DNA of 64,000 nucleotides from Euwallacea fornicatus (GCF_040115645.1 NC_089573.1:2108001-2172000); one strand, 5' to 3'. Numbered from the stretch's first letter, positions 22,649 to 36,375 are shown. The notes: generated by a model not told the origin, from the sequence alone. Made by a program: numbers and translations.

Positions 22649-23677
22649 TTAATATTTTGTTGGTCGTCCCTTGGCCTCAATAACTGCCTTTAGCCGATTC
22701 TTCATAGAAAAAACCAAATTTCTAGTAACCACTATTGAAATGTCATTCCACTCTTGCGATAGAGCATCCCTTAAATCCTGTTTGTTGTGAATTCTCCTCT
22801 TTCTTATGCATCGCTCCAGTTCGTCCCATAAATGTTCAATGGGGCTCAAATCCGGAGATTGGGGTGGTGAATGGAGTTGTTTTGGGATATTATAAATTAA
22901 CCATTCTTTTACAATTGCAGATGTATGCTTCGGATCGTTGTCCTGTTGGAAGCATCATCCGCTTGAAAGGCCCAGTTTTTCCGCAGACTGTTTCAAATTG
23001 TTTTTGAGTACGTTCAAATAAACAAATCGATCCATTGTCGTATCTACAAACACCACATTACCCACCCCACCAGCAGACATACACCCCCAAACCATCACGG
23101 ACCCTCCTCCGTGTTTTACGGTAGGAATAATATTTTTAGGATTTAGCTCTTCATTTACCTTTCTCCAGGCTCTTTGTTTTCCATCACTACCAAATAAATT
23201 AAATTTGCTCTCATCACTAAATACGACAGAACTCCAAAAATCATTGGTTTTATCAATGTGTAGATGAGCAAAGTGAAGCCGCTTTTGTTTATTAGTATCT
23301 GTTATAAAGGGTTTCTTCCTGGGAACTCTACTATGAAAACCCTTGTTGCGAAGAACTGCCCTTACTGTTTCTGAATGAACATGTATTTTATGATCGTCTT
23401 CCAATGTATATCGAATTTCCACTGCCGTTGTTCTGGGATTTTTTGTAACTAAACGGTCAATGGAGCGCTTAATGCGGGGAGTTATTTTTCGATTTCGAGG
23501 TCTACTATGAAGTGAATTGGTGGTTGAAAAATTTTCTAAAACTCTTTGAATACTAGATTTGGCACGTCCAACAATTTTGGCAATACTGTTTAATAAATTT
23601 CCTTCATTCCTCAATCTAATAATTTGTTCACGCAATTCAATGCTAATCTCTTTACCTTTTGGCGCCATATCGATCAA
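22649..23677 (-). pseudogene. Tc1-like transposase, intact except one in-frame TGA
   Basis: The frame is continuous from 23677 (MIDMAPKGKEISIELREQII; MAPKGKE at 23668 is the more usual start) to the stop at 22649: about 342 codons, the full Tc1 length. Order: first HTH (residues about 10-55), GRP-like linker (SRPRNRK), second HTH, then first catalytic acid VVFSDESKFN (about 23220), MVWGCMSAGG, second acid QQDNDPKHTS (about 22940) and third SPDLSPIEHLW (about 22850). The DD34E spacing holds. The sole lesion is TGA at about 22955-22957, between GLSSG and CFQQDND. A single base change may be all that inactivated it, unless TGA is read through. Confidence 0.9.
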
Positions 23678-24004
23678 TTATTCTGTCTAACTAGTGAGAA
23701 ACCTGTGCACAAGCTGGTCAGATTACAACTATTGCAGAAACCAGACGTTAACTTGCAGCAACATGTCAGATCTTAGAGGAATATCGCAAAATCTATTGTA
23801 CGCACACCTTTTTGTCCTGCAATTATGAGTTTTTTTAATTTTGTCAACAGAGGATTTTTTTTAATGTTTTGTTAATAATAAAATTTAATATAATATATTT
23901 TTGGGCATAAATAATTTTTCGAAAAGATGTTTTTCCTTCTCTGATCCGTTCTGTCCAAACAGCCATTTTTGATGGGGGTACGCATACTTTTCTGTGGCAC
24001 TGTA

Positions 24005-24718
24005 TGTAATAGATAAAAGTACTTTTTCATTTTTTTTTTATGGAACCCTATGTATATTTTGCCATTTTCATGTCCTCAATTGTAAACATATTTCATGTAA
24101 CATGCCCATGTCTAAATTCAACAGTTACTCGAGTATTTTCGCAATGTGGCCTGTTAAATCTGCTACGACTCTTTTTTATGGAATCATCTGAAACGTAGGA
24201 TGGAATGAAGTAAGTTCAACAATATAGAAGAATTAAACGTTTAAATTAGTCAAAAAGCTCAACAAACACTTCATCAAACGATAAGCCAAGTTAGTGGAGA
24301 ATTTCAATTGTGGCCTGCTCACTATTGGGAAGTCAAGGGGGCATAGTTCGAATATTTAATATATGTATGTCCCTATTAGAACATAGTAGTTTATGTTTTG
24401 TTATTTGTTTAAGTATTTATAATTCTGTAGTTGTTTCTTTTTTTTCCGAAAATTGATTCAATTGAGCACGAGTATGTTACATGAAATACGTTCAGAATTT
24501 CCCAAAGAACTCAAAAATGTCACAATATACGCAGGGTTCCAGAAGAAAAAAAATTTAATGTACATTTAACTACTGCATGAGTAGCCTTGTACACGTGTTT
24601 TTTACGTCGAAAAATGCACAACTAAAAGCAATATTTGACGTGTTCCAGCATTTCCATGAAAAATATTCATTTCAATTTTTAACGAATTCATGCGGAACTT
24701 CCAGTTTCTTAGCATATA
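24005..24718. other. Unassigned AT-rich sequence, about 0.7 kb
   Basis: No gene or repeat end is supported here. Confidence 0.35.
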
Positions 24719-25698
24719 CAGAACGTCCTCACATGGACATAGTTGCCTACATCACCAGTAGACCAAATTTGGCGTTTTCTGACAAAAAGCGCTTTTCGGA
24801 AAAGTTTTTGCTTATTCAAAATACTTTTCATCCTGGGATTTTTTTAGCAGAGAACTCAGAATCTTTCAAGATATGATTTCCACTTAAGAGTAAGCACTAG
24901 TTCCATTTCTTATTTTTTAAGAAAAAAATTATTTAAAGAAGCTGCTTCGAATTACGTTAATAGTCAGAATCCAAAATTTCATTTGTTTTTAGTTTGAAAG
25001 TGATAAAGAACTCTTAAACCAACTGAAGAAGTAAGATACTGCTACTACGTAGGCAGGTAAGTACTTATAAAGAACCGATTAGCAGATTTCGACAGGTGTT
25101 CCAAACATAACCATCATCATTTAAAAAAAATAAGCTGCACGTACGTACACTTCTTGCATTTCGATGCAGAAATGCTTACTTTAAAGCATCGAATTTATTT
25201 GAATAAACGCCACGACAGTGGTGATATTTCTTATCGTGATGCTATTGAAATATTCCACAAAAAAATATCCTAAAGTGCAAGTCAGTCGACAGAAAGAAAC
25301 TTTCATGAAAATTGAAAATTGGTGGCTTACAAATGCAGGAGGAAGCCGAAGTAGCTATTATTACCAGCAGTAGTAGCATTTTATTTCTTTAGTTGGACTA
25401 AGAGTTATTTATTAATTTCAAAAGAAGAACAAATGAAATTTTGTATTTTCACAATTAAAGTGATTGTAAGCAACTTCTTCAAATAATATTTTGCTCAAAA
25501 ATAAGGAATAGAGTTAGTTTATTCTTAAGTCATATCCATGTTTTGAAGGATTCTGAGCTCCCCGTATAAAAAAATCATTTGTTCTCGGTATAAAAGGCGT
25601 TTTTAGAACGAAAAAAACTTTTATGAAGGGTGATTTTTTGTCGAAAAACGCAAAATTTGGGTCATTTGTGATATAGGCAACCTCACGTAAGGACACTC
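24719..25698. mobile_element. Diverged foldback MITE, about 980 bp
   Basis: The left arm (24719-24895) and right arm (about 25505-25698) are inverted copies at roughly 70 percent identity by eye. Shared blocks include CCTCACATGG / CCTTACGTGA, AGTTGCCTAYATCAC, TTTTCTGACAAAAAGC-like and GAACTCAGAATC. The ends are TA-flanked. The spacer has no coding potential. Confidence 0.7.
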
Positions 25699-25700
25699 TA

Positions 25701-28700
25701 TATCTTATTTAGTGACCATTATAATCATCCACGCAACATTTTTTTTTTAATATGTAGTTTCTATATAGCGCGCTTTTGCGAAAGCAGTCCAGCTAAAATA
25801 TATTAAAAACTATTTCAGTACAAAAACTGCAAAAAATACGGATTTTTTTTTCTTGAGGGGCCCCTTTTGACCCATAAATGAATATGTTGCTACTCACCCT
25901 CTCGCCCCCGTGCACCACAATTTAAAATAATTAAACGCAACCACTCTTCTTCTGACACATCAATGAATGGCTAAAATCCCCCTTAAAAAATTCTCTATGA
26001 CTTTCTGTTTTTTGAATGTGGGCGTTTTATTAAATCACCCTTTCAAGCCACTGTTTCACTAAATCTTTTAATTTGATTTGAATTAATAGAATGAAAAAAA
26101 CTGAACTTAATGTCCTAGTAGTGCAGTTTAATTAATTGTCCCTACAAATGTTTACTGTAAAAAGTAGTAGACAGTAAGATGGTATTAAGACAGCAGCTTT
26201 AGAAGCTAATTTAAAAAAATACATTCAATGAGCAGAGATGTATACAGAATTGCTTTCAAGAACATTTTAGCCATTCATTGATGTGCCACAAAAAGAATGA
26301 TTTTTTTCCATTAAGGATGCATAGGAGCGTGCAGGTGAGTTGGAACAAATTCAGTTATAGTTCAAGTTGATCCCCAAAAAATAAAAATTTATGTGTTTCT
26401 AGAAATTTTTAATACTGCAATAGTTTTTAAGATTATTTTGATGGATAGTTTTCAAAAAATTAATTTGTATTAAAGCTCCCAATGCAAATTTTGATACGAA
26501 CGATTTCTTGACACATGGTGAATGCAACGTTATGTTATTGCGCACATAATTAAATCGACTTTGCAAAACTTGGCCCGCTCAAAATCAAATCTGGAGTATT
26601 CAGAGAGAAATCTAACGAATTGCCAGAATATTGAGAGATTTTAGGTGATACAAATTCAATTTTATCTGCAAACCAATCAAATAAAAACAACCGACTGATC
26701 AAGAGTGACCTAAATTCTACCAAACTTAGTATGCTAAGATAGGGTTTTTAACAGAGAAATCGAAATCACATTAGATAATCAAATTCTGGCTCACACATGT
26801 ATGTCAAAGAAAGTTTTTGTGCAAAAAGATCAAAAAGTTATGCTTCTTAAGCCGAAGACAGAAGTACAACACCAAGGACGCTTTCTACACTGGATAACAA
26901 AAATGTAGACGGATTCCGATGTATTGCTCCTAAAAATCTCCAATTACGACATTTTGCTCAATTAATGTCATTACAGAAGAAAATTTTTTTTTCAAATCCT
27001 TTGATCCTGTATCCTGAATCCTTTGACGCCCTGTATTTCAAACATCGTCAATTTTGGATTAAAGCAAATTGAGTTAAATCGTCTTATATAGACTTTAGAA
27101 CTCTGCGGTATTATAGACTTTTGCACAGGTTGTTTATAAATACCCCTTAAATAGGAAAAGGTATCAAAAAGCAGTATACATATATAAAATATTTTCCATT
27201 TTAACAAAATTTTTCTAATCAAATGTCCGATTCGGAAAAAAGTTATCGAATATGCAATATTTTGCATGAATTAATTTTTTTAATGGAACACCCTGTGTTG
27301 TATTAAATATTCTTAAAGAGGATATTTTTCTGATTTCAAGTATTGTATATTTCTAACCAGGTTTCGTGATCGATTTATCACCGAAACAATAACAAGGGTT
27401 CTCATCCGAGCCCTTACTAAAGGCCGAATATTATTCTTAGTTACCCCTACTTGCGTGTGAAGGCCTATTCCCAAGCAAAATAAAAGAAGCAATACCGACA
27501 TAATCTATTCACTTTCATCAGAATTGCGATAATCATCATTCGTATTTTTTCTAGTTCTAAAACGAGTCTAGACTGGTACTGCACACTTTTCTTAGTCTCC
27601 GTAATAGTTATTTTAGAGCTGCTCTAAGAATACTAGATCTGAATCTGTCTAATTATAAATTTACTAACGAGTCTAAAGTCTGAGAGATCCATCACTAGCT
27701 GGTGTATAATGAGGATTTTCAAGCTATGTAGTAATATTTATAATCGCATTATTGCTAGACGTTTTTGGATTATCTGTAATATCAAAAAAGCTAAACTTAG
27801 CAGAATTTGAAGCGTTTAAAAGCGATTTAAAGGCAAATTACTAGAAGGCTGTTTACTTAAAGCGATTAGAAAGTATGTTAATAAGAATAACGCAAGGAGA
27901 TGTGTAAAAGTCTCGTACGATTTTCGAATTGATAATTTTCTAAAGCGTTTGACAAAAATATGCGATGAAGTTTTGATCTTCATTGGAAAATTTTGATGTT
28001 CAGTAATAGGCCTACACCAAAATACATAAATTATAAGCAATTTTAGAATTTGTGACAAATTTGACTTAGTTTGGACACCATAAACGCTGAGAACAACATA
28101 CACACCTACAAAATCGGCAAAAACTCAATTTCCCAACTCTCCTTAGAAAGAAGTTAATACATCAAGCAAAATAACCAGAGTAATGAAATGCAAATATTAT
28201 TGATTTGTGTGTGTACAGGGTGTCCCATATTCAACTCTCAATGTGAAAATCTCGAAAACCGTAGGAGGTGCAAACTCGATTAAATGGCGGCAAGGTTGTG
28301 TCTTTGTGAGAAGGACATTTTACCTTTTTAATGTTTTTAAGACTCCGATTAGTTCTGGAGATATCCGTGAAAAACCAAAAATTGCTATTTTCATTTTTTC
28401 TTCCGCCCGATTTTTTGGTTTATTAAAAGTAAGATAAGTTATCAGATTTTGGTCAACTAATTCGAAATCGTTTCTATGTGCTTGCAAACATTCTGGGTGG
28501 TCATCAAACATATTGCTGAGCGGCAATGTCACTATTTCTATTTGAAGACTGGTAGATTTGAACCATATCACGGTTTTCTTCGCTAGAAAATTTCATTTTC
28601 CGACAACGAGTAATAACACATTACCAATTGGTGCACGACGTTTCATCAATGAATGATTTTTAAAAATAGACCAGTTAGGCCTCGTCTATCACACCAATCG

Positions 28701-29241
28701 CAACGCGTCTCTGCCTGTCACGTAATCTATATCTGACATTTGATTGAGCTACTCATTTTGACACAGGCGTTTTCAATTTCTACTATAAAGGTGGAGTAAG
28801 TAGAATACAGTAATGGAGAATGTGAGAATATTGAGGTATTGTTTCTTCTGACGATAAATATTTTTGATCTAGCCCTCGTAAATCGATAAGTGTTTTTTAC
28901 TGACGTGCAATGACTAACTCAATTCGTAAAAAAACTCTCAGATCTCTATCTAAAAAAAAAAGGTAACGATGATATTAAAAAAAAATCTATTTTCGTTTTG
29001 TAACGCGAAAAAAATTGCCTTAAGAAAGTATTCTCTAGTTTGTTTTTCTGTAATTTAAGACGGAAAAAATGAGAAAATAGTAAATTTCTGACTTTTCGAA
29101 ATATTTTCGGAAATAATCGAATTTTTTTTTCAATTAAAAAATCTAAGCACTCCTCTCGTAAAGACTCAACTTTGCTTCCATTTAACTGGCTCTGTAGCTC
29201 TTATGGTTTCCGAGATCTCCGTGTTGAAATTGGAATGTTTA
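25701..29241. other. Intergenic AT-rich block with unpaired MITE ends
   Basis: No supported gene. A CACCCTG end closes at 27295, and a TA-flanked CAGGGTGTCCCATATTC end opens at 28216; neither has a clear partner. Short ORFs in the block show no motif. Confidence 0.4.
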
Positions 29242-29524
29242 CAGTGACTCGCATTGATATTCGGACACTATAGTATTTCTGGAGTTACTATTATTTACTA
29301 ACTTATTCTTAACTAACATTATTTATTGCGTAATTTTTGGTTGCAACAATGTTTCTAGTATATATAAATACATTTTTGATCTTTTAAATTTAATTATATA
29401 CAAAGATACTATCGAACAAAGAAAACAAGGCAAAATCTTGCTATCGCAAAAATATTCGGACACATACCAGGAACATAATATTTGTAAATAAAATTTATAT
29501 AAACAAAAAAACATATAAACAAAT

Positions 29525-30540
29525 TAACACTTCGTAGGGTTGCCTTTATGTTGTATAACTTGTAGCCGTTTCGGCATGTTCTCAATTATTTTTTAATGTA
29601 ATCTTCAGGCAAGCGTTGCCATTCTTGAACTGATCGTTGTTTTAACTCGTTTTTGGAGTTGACTGACTTATTATGGACTTTACGGTCTAAAAATTCCTAT
29701 AGATTTTCTATGGGGTTAAGATCGGGCGATTGTGCAGGAGGATTTAATACTTTAGGACAATTATATAATAAATACTCTTGGACTAAACGCGACTTATAAT
29801 TTGGATCATTGTCCTGGTAAAATTTAAAATTGTCGCATATGCCTGATTTTTCAGCACTTTTTAGTAAATTTCGTTTTAAAAGAACCAAGTACATAACTTT
29901 ATTTAAATTTCCTTCAATAAATTCTAATTCGCCTACTCCTGCAGCTAAGACGCAGCCTCAAACCATTATGCTCCCTCCGCTGTACTTCACAGTAGACAGG
30001 AGATTATTAATTTTTAGCTCTTCATTCGTTTGGTGCCATACCATTTTACGACCATGGGATCCAAAAATATTGAATTTTTTTTTCATTAGCAATTATAACG
30101 TTTTCCCGGTATGTTTTCTCTTTCACAACGAATTCATGAGCAAAGGCGATTGACTTCCGATACGTATGGGGCTTTTTTCAGGCTGCTCTTCCGTTCCACC
30201 CGTCTTCTTTTAATAATCGCCGAACTGTGTCAGGATGTACTTTTTTGCCACTGTATTCTAGTAAATCAGCTGTTAATTTAGGAACACGCAGTCCAGGGTT
30301 TATTTTAATTTGTTTAATAATTTTGCGCTTCTCGCGCTTATCAATAAGTTTCGGGCGTCCTTTTTGCGGAATTGATTCAATCCGATCTTATTGAACAAAT
30401 CTTCTAATCATATCACCAACTGTACTTCTACTTATACTTAACAAATTACCTATTTCTTGATACGATCTGCCTTTAGGATGATGAAAAATAATCAATTGTC
30501 GTAAGTCAAAAGAAATATTTCTGCCTTTTCGCTTCATAAT
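29525..30540 (-). pseudogene. Tc1-like transposase, several stops
   Basis: From 30540 (MKRKGRNISFDLRQLIIFHH) the minus strand gives a first HTH with SYQEIGNLLSISRSTVGDMI, a stop, GRPKLIDKREKRKII, and the second HTH LRVPKLTADLLEYSGKKVHP. Further stops follow. The second catalytic acid is in YQDNDPNYKSRLVQEY (about 29800) and the third in QSPDLNPIENL (about 29705). The first catalytic block is hard to see (NEKKIQYFWIPWS at about 30065) and its acid looks lost. The C-terminal tail is broken. Confidence 0.82.
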
Positions 30541-30802
30541 GTGAGTTTTAGTAAATGATAAGTTCGCCTTCAAACCCCCTTGCACACAACTAACAAGAAA
30601 ATTAAGTCTTACGCATTTCTAATCTTTTACGATCATAAAATACTCTGTATGCAATGTTTTTCTATTATTTTTTACCTGCACTGCATCGCACCGCATTCCG
30701 TGTCCGAACATTTTTGCGATAGCAAAATTGTGCCTTGTTTTCTTTGTTCGATAGTATCTTTGTATATAATTAAATTTAAAAGATCGAAAAAGTATTTATA
30801 TA

Positions 30803-31424
30803 CAGGGTGAGTCGCGAGGATCGTGCCAAACTTCAGGAGCGTGTTGTACAAGAAAAAAAATGTAAAAAAACTCAAATGTTGTTATCCGATTTTCGTTTGC
30901 TTACAAGTTATAGCGTAAATAAAATTAAAACATAAAATTTAAAAAATTTATAAATTTCATAAGAAATTCCATAAATTAACGTTTGGATATCATAGTAAAT
31001 GTTCAAAAATATTTCCATTAACTTCTAAACATTTTCGGCTTCGTCTATGAAGAGCATTCGTTGCGCTCCTGATTGTTTCATGTCTTTCTTTAATGGCAGC
31101 TGCAGCATTTCCAATGCGTTGAATTGGTGCATCTTGAGTGTCCACTTTTACTCTGTACACTTCAGTTTTAAACCAACCCCACAAACAATAGTTTAGTGGT
31201 GTGAGGTCTGGAGACCTTGGAGGCCAACTAATAGGGCCACCACGACCAATCCAACGTCCAGGAAAGGTACGTTTATGGTAAATAGAATCCTAGTTAAAAA
31301 ATTTTATTTACGCTGTAACTTGTAAACAAACGAAAATCGGATAACAACATTTGAGTTTTTTTACATTTATTTTTCATGTACAACACGCTCCTGAAGTTTG
31401 GCACGATCCTCCCGACTCACCCTG
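30803..31424 (-). mobile_element. 622-bp transposon derivative keeping a transposase C-terminus
   Basis: TA-flanked inverted repeats of about 125 bp start CAGGGTGAGTCGCGAGGATC. The minus-strand interior (30990 to about 31260) reads RGGPISWPPRSPDLTPLNYC, then LWGWFKTEVYRVKVDTQD and a complete transposase C-terminus to LEVNGNIFEHLL. So the third catalytic block survives, while everything before it has been deleted. It is inserted near the right end of the Tc1 at 29242-31533. Confidence 0.88.
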
Positions 31425-31535
31425 TATACTAAAAACACTGTTGTAACCAAAGATTACGCAATAAATAATATTAGTTAAAAAACCTAATACTTCCAAAAAT
31501 ACCATAGTGTCCGAATATTAATGCAAGTCACTGTA

Positions 31536-34500
31536 TTTCGATAAAGGTTTATTGTTGGGCGTTAAAATCGTCCCTTGTAGAAGTTACAACAAAATTCTAT
31601 CAAACATTTTTTAAGAAGGAACTTACAAAAATTGCAGGGGACGATTTCTAAAGACTTTTTTTAACAGTTGCTCATTAATTCCATTCTAGTACTTGATCTT
31701 TAAATATACTTAAAACATTTTTTTTTTAATATCTTCTAACAACAGCGTAAAAACAAATCAAAGGTTTGTAAGATATTTGATTTTGAATGTCCCATTTCCG
31801 TTTTAATTGTTGACTGATGTTTACATTGTTAATCACTCAAAAATTATATCGAAAGACCTTCAATTTTCGTATAGCCCAAGGATAAGGAATAAACTTATTT
31901 TGCATTGTTTCATGCTATTAATAGTTTCATTTTGGTGATAGCTGTATGAACTTCGAAGTTTGAAGCAGTAAATATTTTTTTATTCTTATATTCTTCTATT
32001 TTCTTGACAAAATGTAGTAATCAAGGAAAAAGTATCATACTGCAGTCGCCTGAGGTTTATGCGTCAAAACCAGATTTGTGATCATCGTATAATATACCGG
32101 GTTTTATTATTATATCATACAGGTTAACAAACTTACAAAACTTACTTGGCTTAAAACTTACAATGTCTATACCTGGGGAGCAAAAAAGGCATAAAAATTC
32201 CCTGAACTAATTTCTGCAATATCGAAAAAGAACCAAAAAAATATATTAACTAATTCAGCCACCCAATCTAAATAATTTTAAATAGCAATCCCTTACTTGT
32301 GACACATTATCTAAAAGCTCTCAAAATATACTTTTCGATGATACCCTACAAGGTGATATTTCATTGAATAGTTTTCGGTTGTTTAAGGAAAATCTAATTG
32401 AGATATCTTACCATTTAATGTATTCATTATTAATTTAATAAATGCTGAAACTCATTCATATGAATGTCCTGACAGCAAACCTAAAACTTTTAAACATTTA
32501 AAACTTTTTTTTACTTCTAGAACATTTTTTCTACAGTTCTATGGTCTTAACTGGACAAAACAAAAAATTAAATATGCTTTGTTTATGTTTTTAACGTTGA
32601 TGTTATTCCTGTAAGTTTTGTTTCGTAAAGCAAAACTGTAAAACTCGACTTGCAAAAACCGAAGGATAAAAACATAAATAATGCATTTTAAAACTTTTTA
32701 TTTGTTCAGTTAATAATGAAGACCACAAAAAAAATCTGGAAGCAAAAGAAGTTTTAAAGTGTCTAAAAGTTTTTAACATTGCTGCAAGGACACTAGCATG
32801 AACGATTTTCCACATTTAATAAATTGAAAATTAATTATTTAAATCGTAATGCATTACAATTGAATTTTCCTTAATCAAAGGAAAGTTACTTGATGAAATT
32901 TATCTTTGTAGGATCTCATCAAAAAGCATTTTTTAATAGCTTTAAGATAAGGAATCAGAAATAGGAAGGTGCAATTTAATATTATCTAATTGAGGTGTTT
33001 AGGGATAAGGGGTTAAGTGAGAACGCATTGGTTAACAGATCACTTTGATGCCTTTTCGATATTGTAGAAATTGGTGAGAAATTTTTGCATATCTTTTTTG
33101 TTCCCGAGGTATAGCAATTTTAAGTCTTCAAATTATCACCCTGTATATCTGACTGACAAAATATAAACAGATGAATGCATCTAAGACATCTCTATTTTAT
33201 TCCAAGGCAATTTTTTTTTAACGAACACCTTTTGTTATTAACTGCCGCACTCAGCACGATACCGGCTGGCAGCCCGCAGTGACCTCACATCTCAAACGAA
33301 CATTGCGAGGCCTCGCAAGTGACAATTGCACTTCGATTGCAGATACACAGCCGGAAGTCCGGTCAACAACCATTTCCCCGCGACCTGTAAAATCTTACGC
33401 ATATATATCAGTTTCCAACAGTTAAATATATATATACACCGAATTTGTATTTGACTTCCCAATTAAAAATACAAAAGTCGAAAAACTTGGTTTTATAATC
33501 ACACTCGTCACAAGGCGTAAAACGGGACACAGAAATAAAACTCAAACTTAACGTTTACATTACGTTTATTACGATACAGACATGGCTTATGCAAACAATT
33601 AAGATAAGCCCTTTTCGAAATCAACTCAAATTTGATTTTAAAATTGGCTATCAATCTGATACTACACGGTAAAATAAAACGCTAAAGTTAATGATATAGT
33701 ACATGACATTACTTCCTTGCACGATCGAACAACTAGGGATTCTAAACTTTTAATTTAGTAATGCCCAGTAAAAAATCATCTTTACACAGGGTGTAACATC
33801 TCCTTGTCAGATCAATTATTATTGCACTGACATATAACATTCGTTGAATAAAAAAATACATTTAAATTTTCTTTCATCAAACGCATGTTATAATAACATA
33901 TTTTAAACGTGCTTACCCTGTACCATATTTACTTCCCTCAGCTTATAAAAAAACTGCAACGATTATACAATAAATGGTTGAAATTTAATAAAAACATACC
34001 TATAATATAGGAAATAAACGTTAATACTCAAATGAATGGAAACTCGAATAATTGTCAAAATGAAAGACTTTTAGCAACGGTATAAATATGGTATGATTTG
34101 CAGTAAAACTGTATGTTCGTGTATCACAGTAAATTTGATTTAAAATCGTATTTGAACGCCAAAAGGAGCCCTATTCACCTCGTTATTTCTAACAGTTTTA
34201 CTCGATATGCAAAAGTTGTGGAACGAACGATATGAACCGTCGTTCAAAAATATCAAACATTTTTTATTTTTTATTTCCATCTTCATGCCATTATTTCGAA
34301 TAAACACGAGATGTGTGGGCTTACAACGTCGAGTTTTTCCAGCTCGTCCGTCATTGACACAGATTTAATTCATTATTTCTGCAGGTATTTCCCCATTTAA
34401 TAACGAATAATAAACAGGGTTCATAGAGACCTATAGTAGCTTGCCCCGTGCTCCGAAAGTGGTGAAAAGAATACGGAGACCAGGGAAAAATACAGGGTGA

Positions 34501-36375
34501 ATTCAAAAATGGGAACTGCTTCTACAATTGTAGTGAGAAACTTTAAAAAATAAAGATTTGTTTTCCTTTTGCTCGTTTCCGAAATATATAAAAACTAAAA
34601 TTTATCAATTTTTGCGAAACTTAGGAAATATCTGAAGAAAATGTTGTAGGTCTACCGGTACACGCGAATCGGCATGCTGTTTATTATTTAAGCAAAATTG
34701 CAATGCACTGTATTTTTCGTGAAATAAAAATATATATTATTTTTCCATAATCCTAGAACAAAGAATCTAAAACATTATTTTTATTTTCTGGAAAAGTAGA
34801 GCAGCGCACAATTTTTCCATCAAAAATACTAAATGTGTTTACACTTGCGCCACTGACGAACTTATTATTATTTCAGACGTACCGAATGAAATTTGAAAAA
34901 TGCGCTTTTATTAAAGACCTATGTGCTAGTAGGACTTCCCCAAGTTTAGAATCACGCGGTATTGTATTTTCCCAAAAAATTTTGTTCTGCAGCTGAAACT
35001 GCGACCACTACCAATAAATAGGTTCTGTTGAGTGTGGATGCTGCCCCATTCATTCTTCTTTTCCACGGTTTACCCGTTGAGTAATGTTGTAAAAACGAGG
35101 TGAAGAAGGCCCTTAAGCAATAAGAATCTATTTAGTATTGTTGAAACCAGTTCCTTAGTATCGTCGTAGGAAATTGACCATGTAGCTGCCATTTACCTGA
35201 CTCAATAACACTTAAACTCAACAATTCCAAATACCAAAAGGAGTATTTTGATCTCGTTGCTTCTGCTACATATTTGATTTATTGCTTCAATAGTATAATG
35301 TAAATATATTGCTTGCAAATAACATGAGAATTAACATACATCTAAAAATATCTCTTAACAATAATTCTGAAGAAAATATAAAAAAAGAAAATAATTGTCA
35401 ACTCTGGTTTAAAAAATTGCAACGATCGATATAAACTTTTAAAGACTCAAATTTAATGTGCCGCTTAATTAACTACAAAAGCCCCAGTTCTAATGATATG
35501 TGATGACATGTATAAAAATCTTAATTTAAATGGCAGTTCCAAGGTGATCTTTAAACGAAAGATCACCATCAAAAAGCCAGGTTTTCAGTAATTTCATTCA
35601 AAATACTTCCGAAAGGCACCATAAGAAATAGTCTTCAATAAACTGTTTCAAAAACATTTTCGGTAAATATAAATTTGCATATATTATATACAAGTATAAT
35701 TATTATTACTAAGGCACCATAATGGATGGATTTGTTTTGTTATGAGCATCATGTTTTCGTGTTAACACTCGATTAACAGAAACAGCATAGAAACCTGCAA
35801 CCAGGCAACTCTTAAATCCCGAGTTGTTAGTGCAACTACCAAAGATGTATATTTCATTACCACCCGTCAGTAAAACGGGACCTGAAGTGAGGCATTTGGG
35901 TAGAACATCTTTGCTTCCCAAAAGCTTCAACACCTAGATTAAGGCACTAAAGCTTAAACATTCAATGGAAAATTACATCTCAATAGAAATATACAAAAAA
36001 GTTGCATAATGCTTTGTGTGCCTCTTGAAAACTTACATTGCTTTGTTTCCTCAAAGCAAAATGGCGCTCCCTTGAAACAGACTGACATAAAGCTCCACTT
36101 AAATAACAAATAAATAAATTGCATAACTTAAACGCTAGCGTAGTATAATCGACGTACTGATTCTTAAAAAATATTAGCGAATACTTACCTAGGAGACAGA
36201 TTGCAATTACTGAAATATGTAGTCTAAATATAGTGTTACATCATTCGATACATCTTCGTTTGAAACAGAAACATTGAGAAACAATCAGTACGTCTTAAAT
36301 CGCATGTAGCATCGTCTTCTTGCACATATGCAATCCCTAAGTCGGTTTTAAATCAATATCTGTAGCAAGGTTCTA
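31536..36375. other. Region downstream of Yorkie; possible 3' UTR and unpaired MITE ends
   Basis: No coding gene is supported. Its right part is the 3' flank of Yorkie (stop at 36376-36378). Minus-strand AATAAA motifs lie at about 35277 and 33566, so a long 3' UTR is possible. An ORF at 35709-35933 minus has no motif. MITE-type ends occur at 33137-33143 (CACCCTG), 33787 and 34493 (CAGGGTG). A GC-richer stretch at 33240-33410 is unexplained. Confidence 0.4.

Larger units (their letters stand above)
21624..24002 (-). mobile_element. Tc1-like transposon with a nested 790-bp element
   Basis: Outer repeats CAGTGCCACAGAAAAGTATA (left) and its complement (right, to 24002) are TA-flanked. An inner copy of the core (AAAAAAGTATGCGCACGAG at about 22590; its complement at about 23800) lies inside each end, an IR/DR layout with about 176 bp spacing on the left once the nested element is removed. 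Without that element (21712-22501) it is about 1.59 kb. It carries the best preserved transposase in the window. Confidence 0.93.
29242..31533 (-). mobile_element. Tc1-like transposon with a nested 622-bp element
   Basis: Outer ends CAGTGACTCGCATTGATATT (left) and the complement of CAGTGACTTGCATTAATATT (right) are TA-flanked. Inner copies of TATTCGGACAC occur at about 29451 and, inverted, at about 30698. This is the third element here with double terminal repeats. Removing the nested element (30803-31424) leaves about 1.67 kb. The transposase is degenerate. Confidence 0.9.

Noticed and set aside
26992..28571. Several 70-95 codon ORFs as host exons
   Set aside because: No splice-consistent neighbours and no similarity to known families.
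33787..33925. Possible 140-bp MITE between CAGGGTG and CTTACCCTG
   Set aside because: The ends match only over a few bases and the left flank is not TA.
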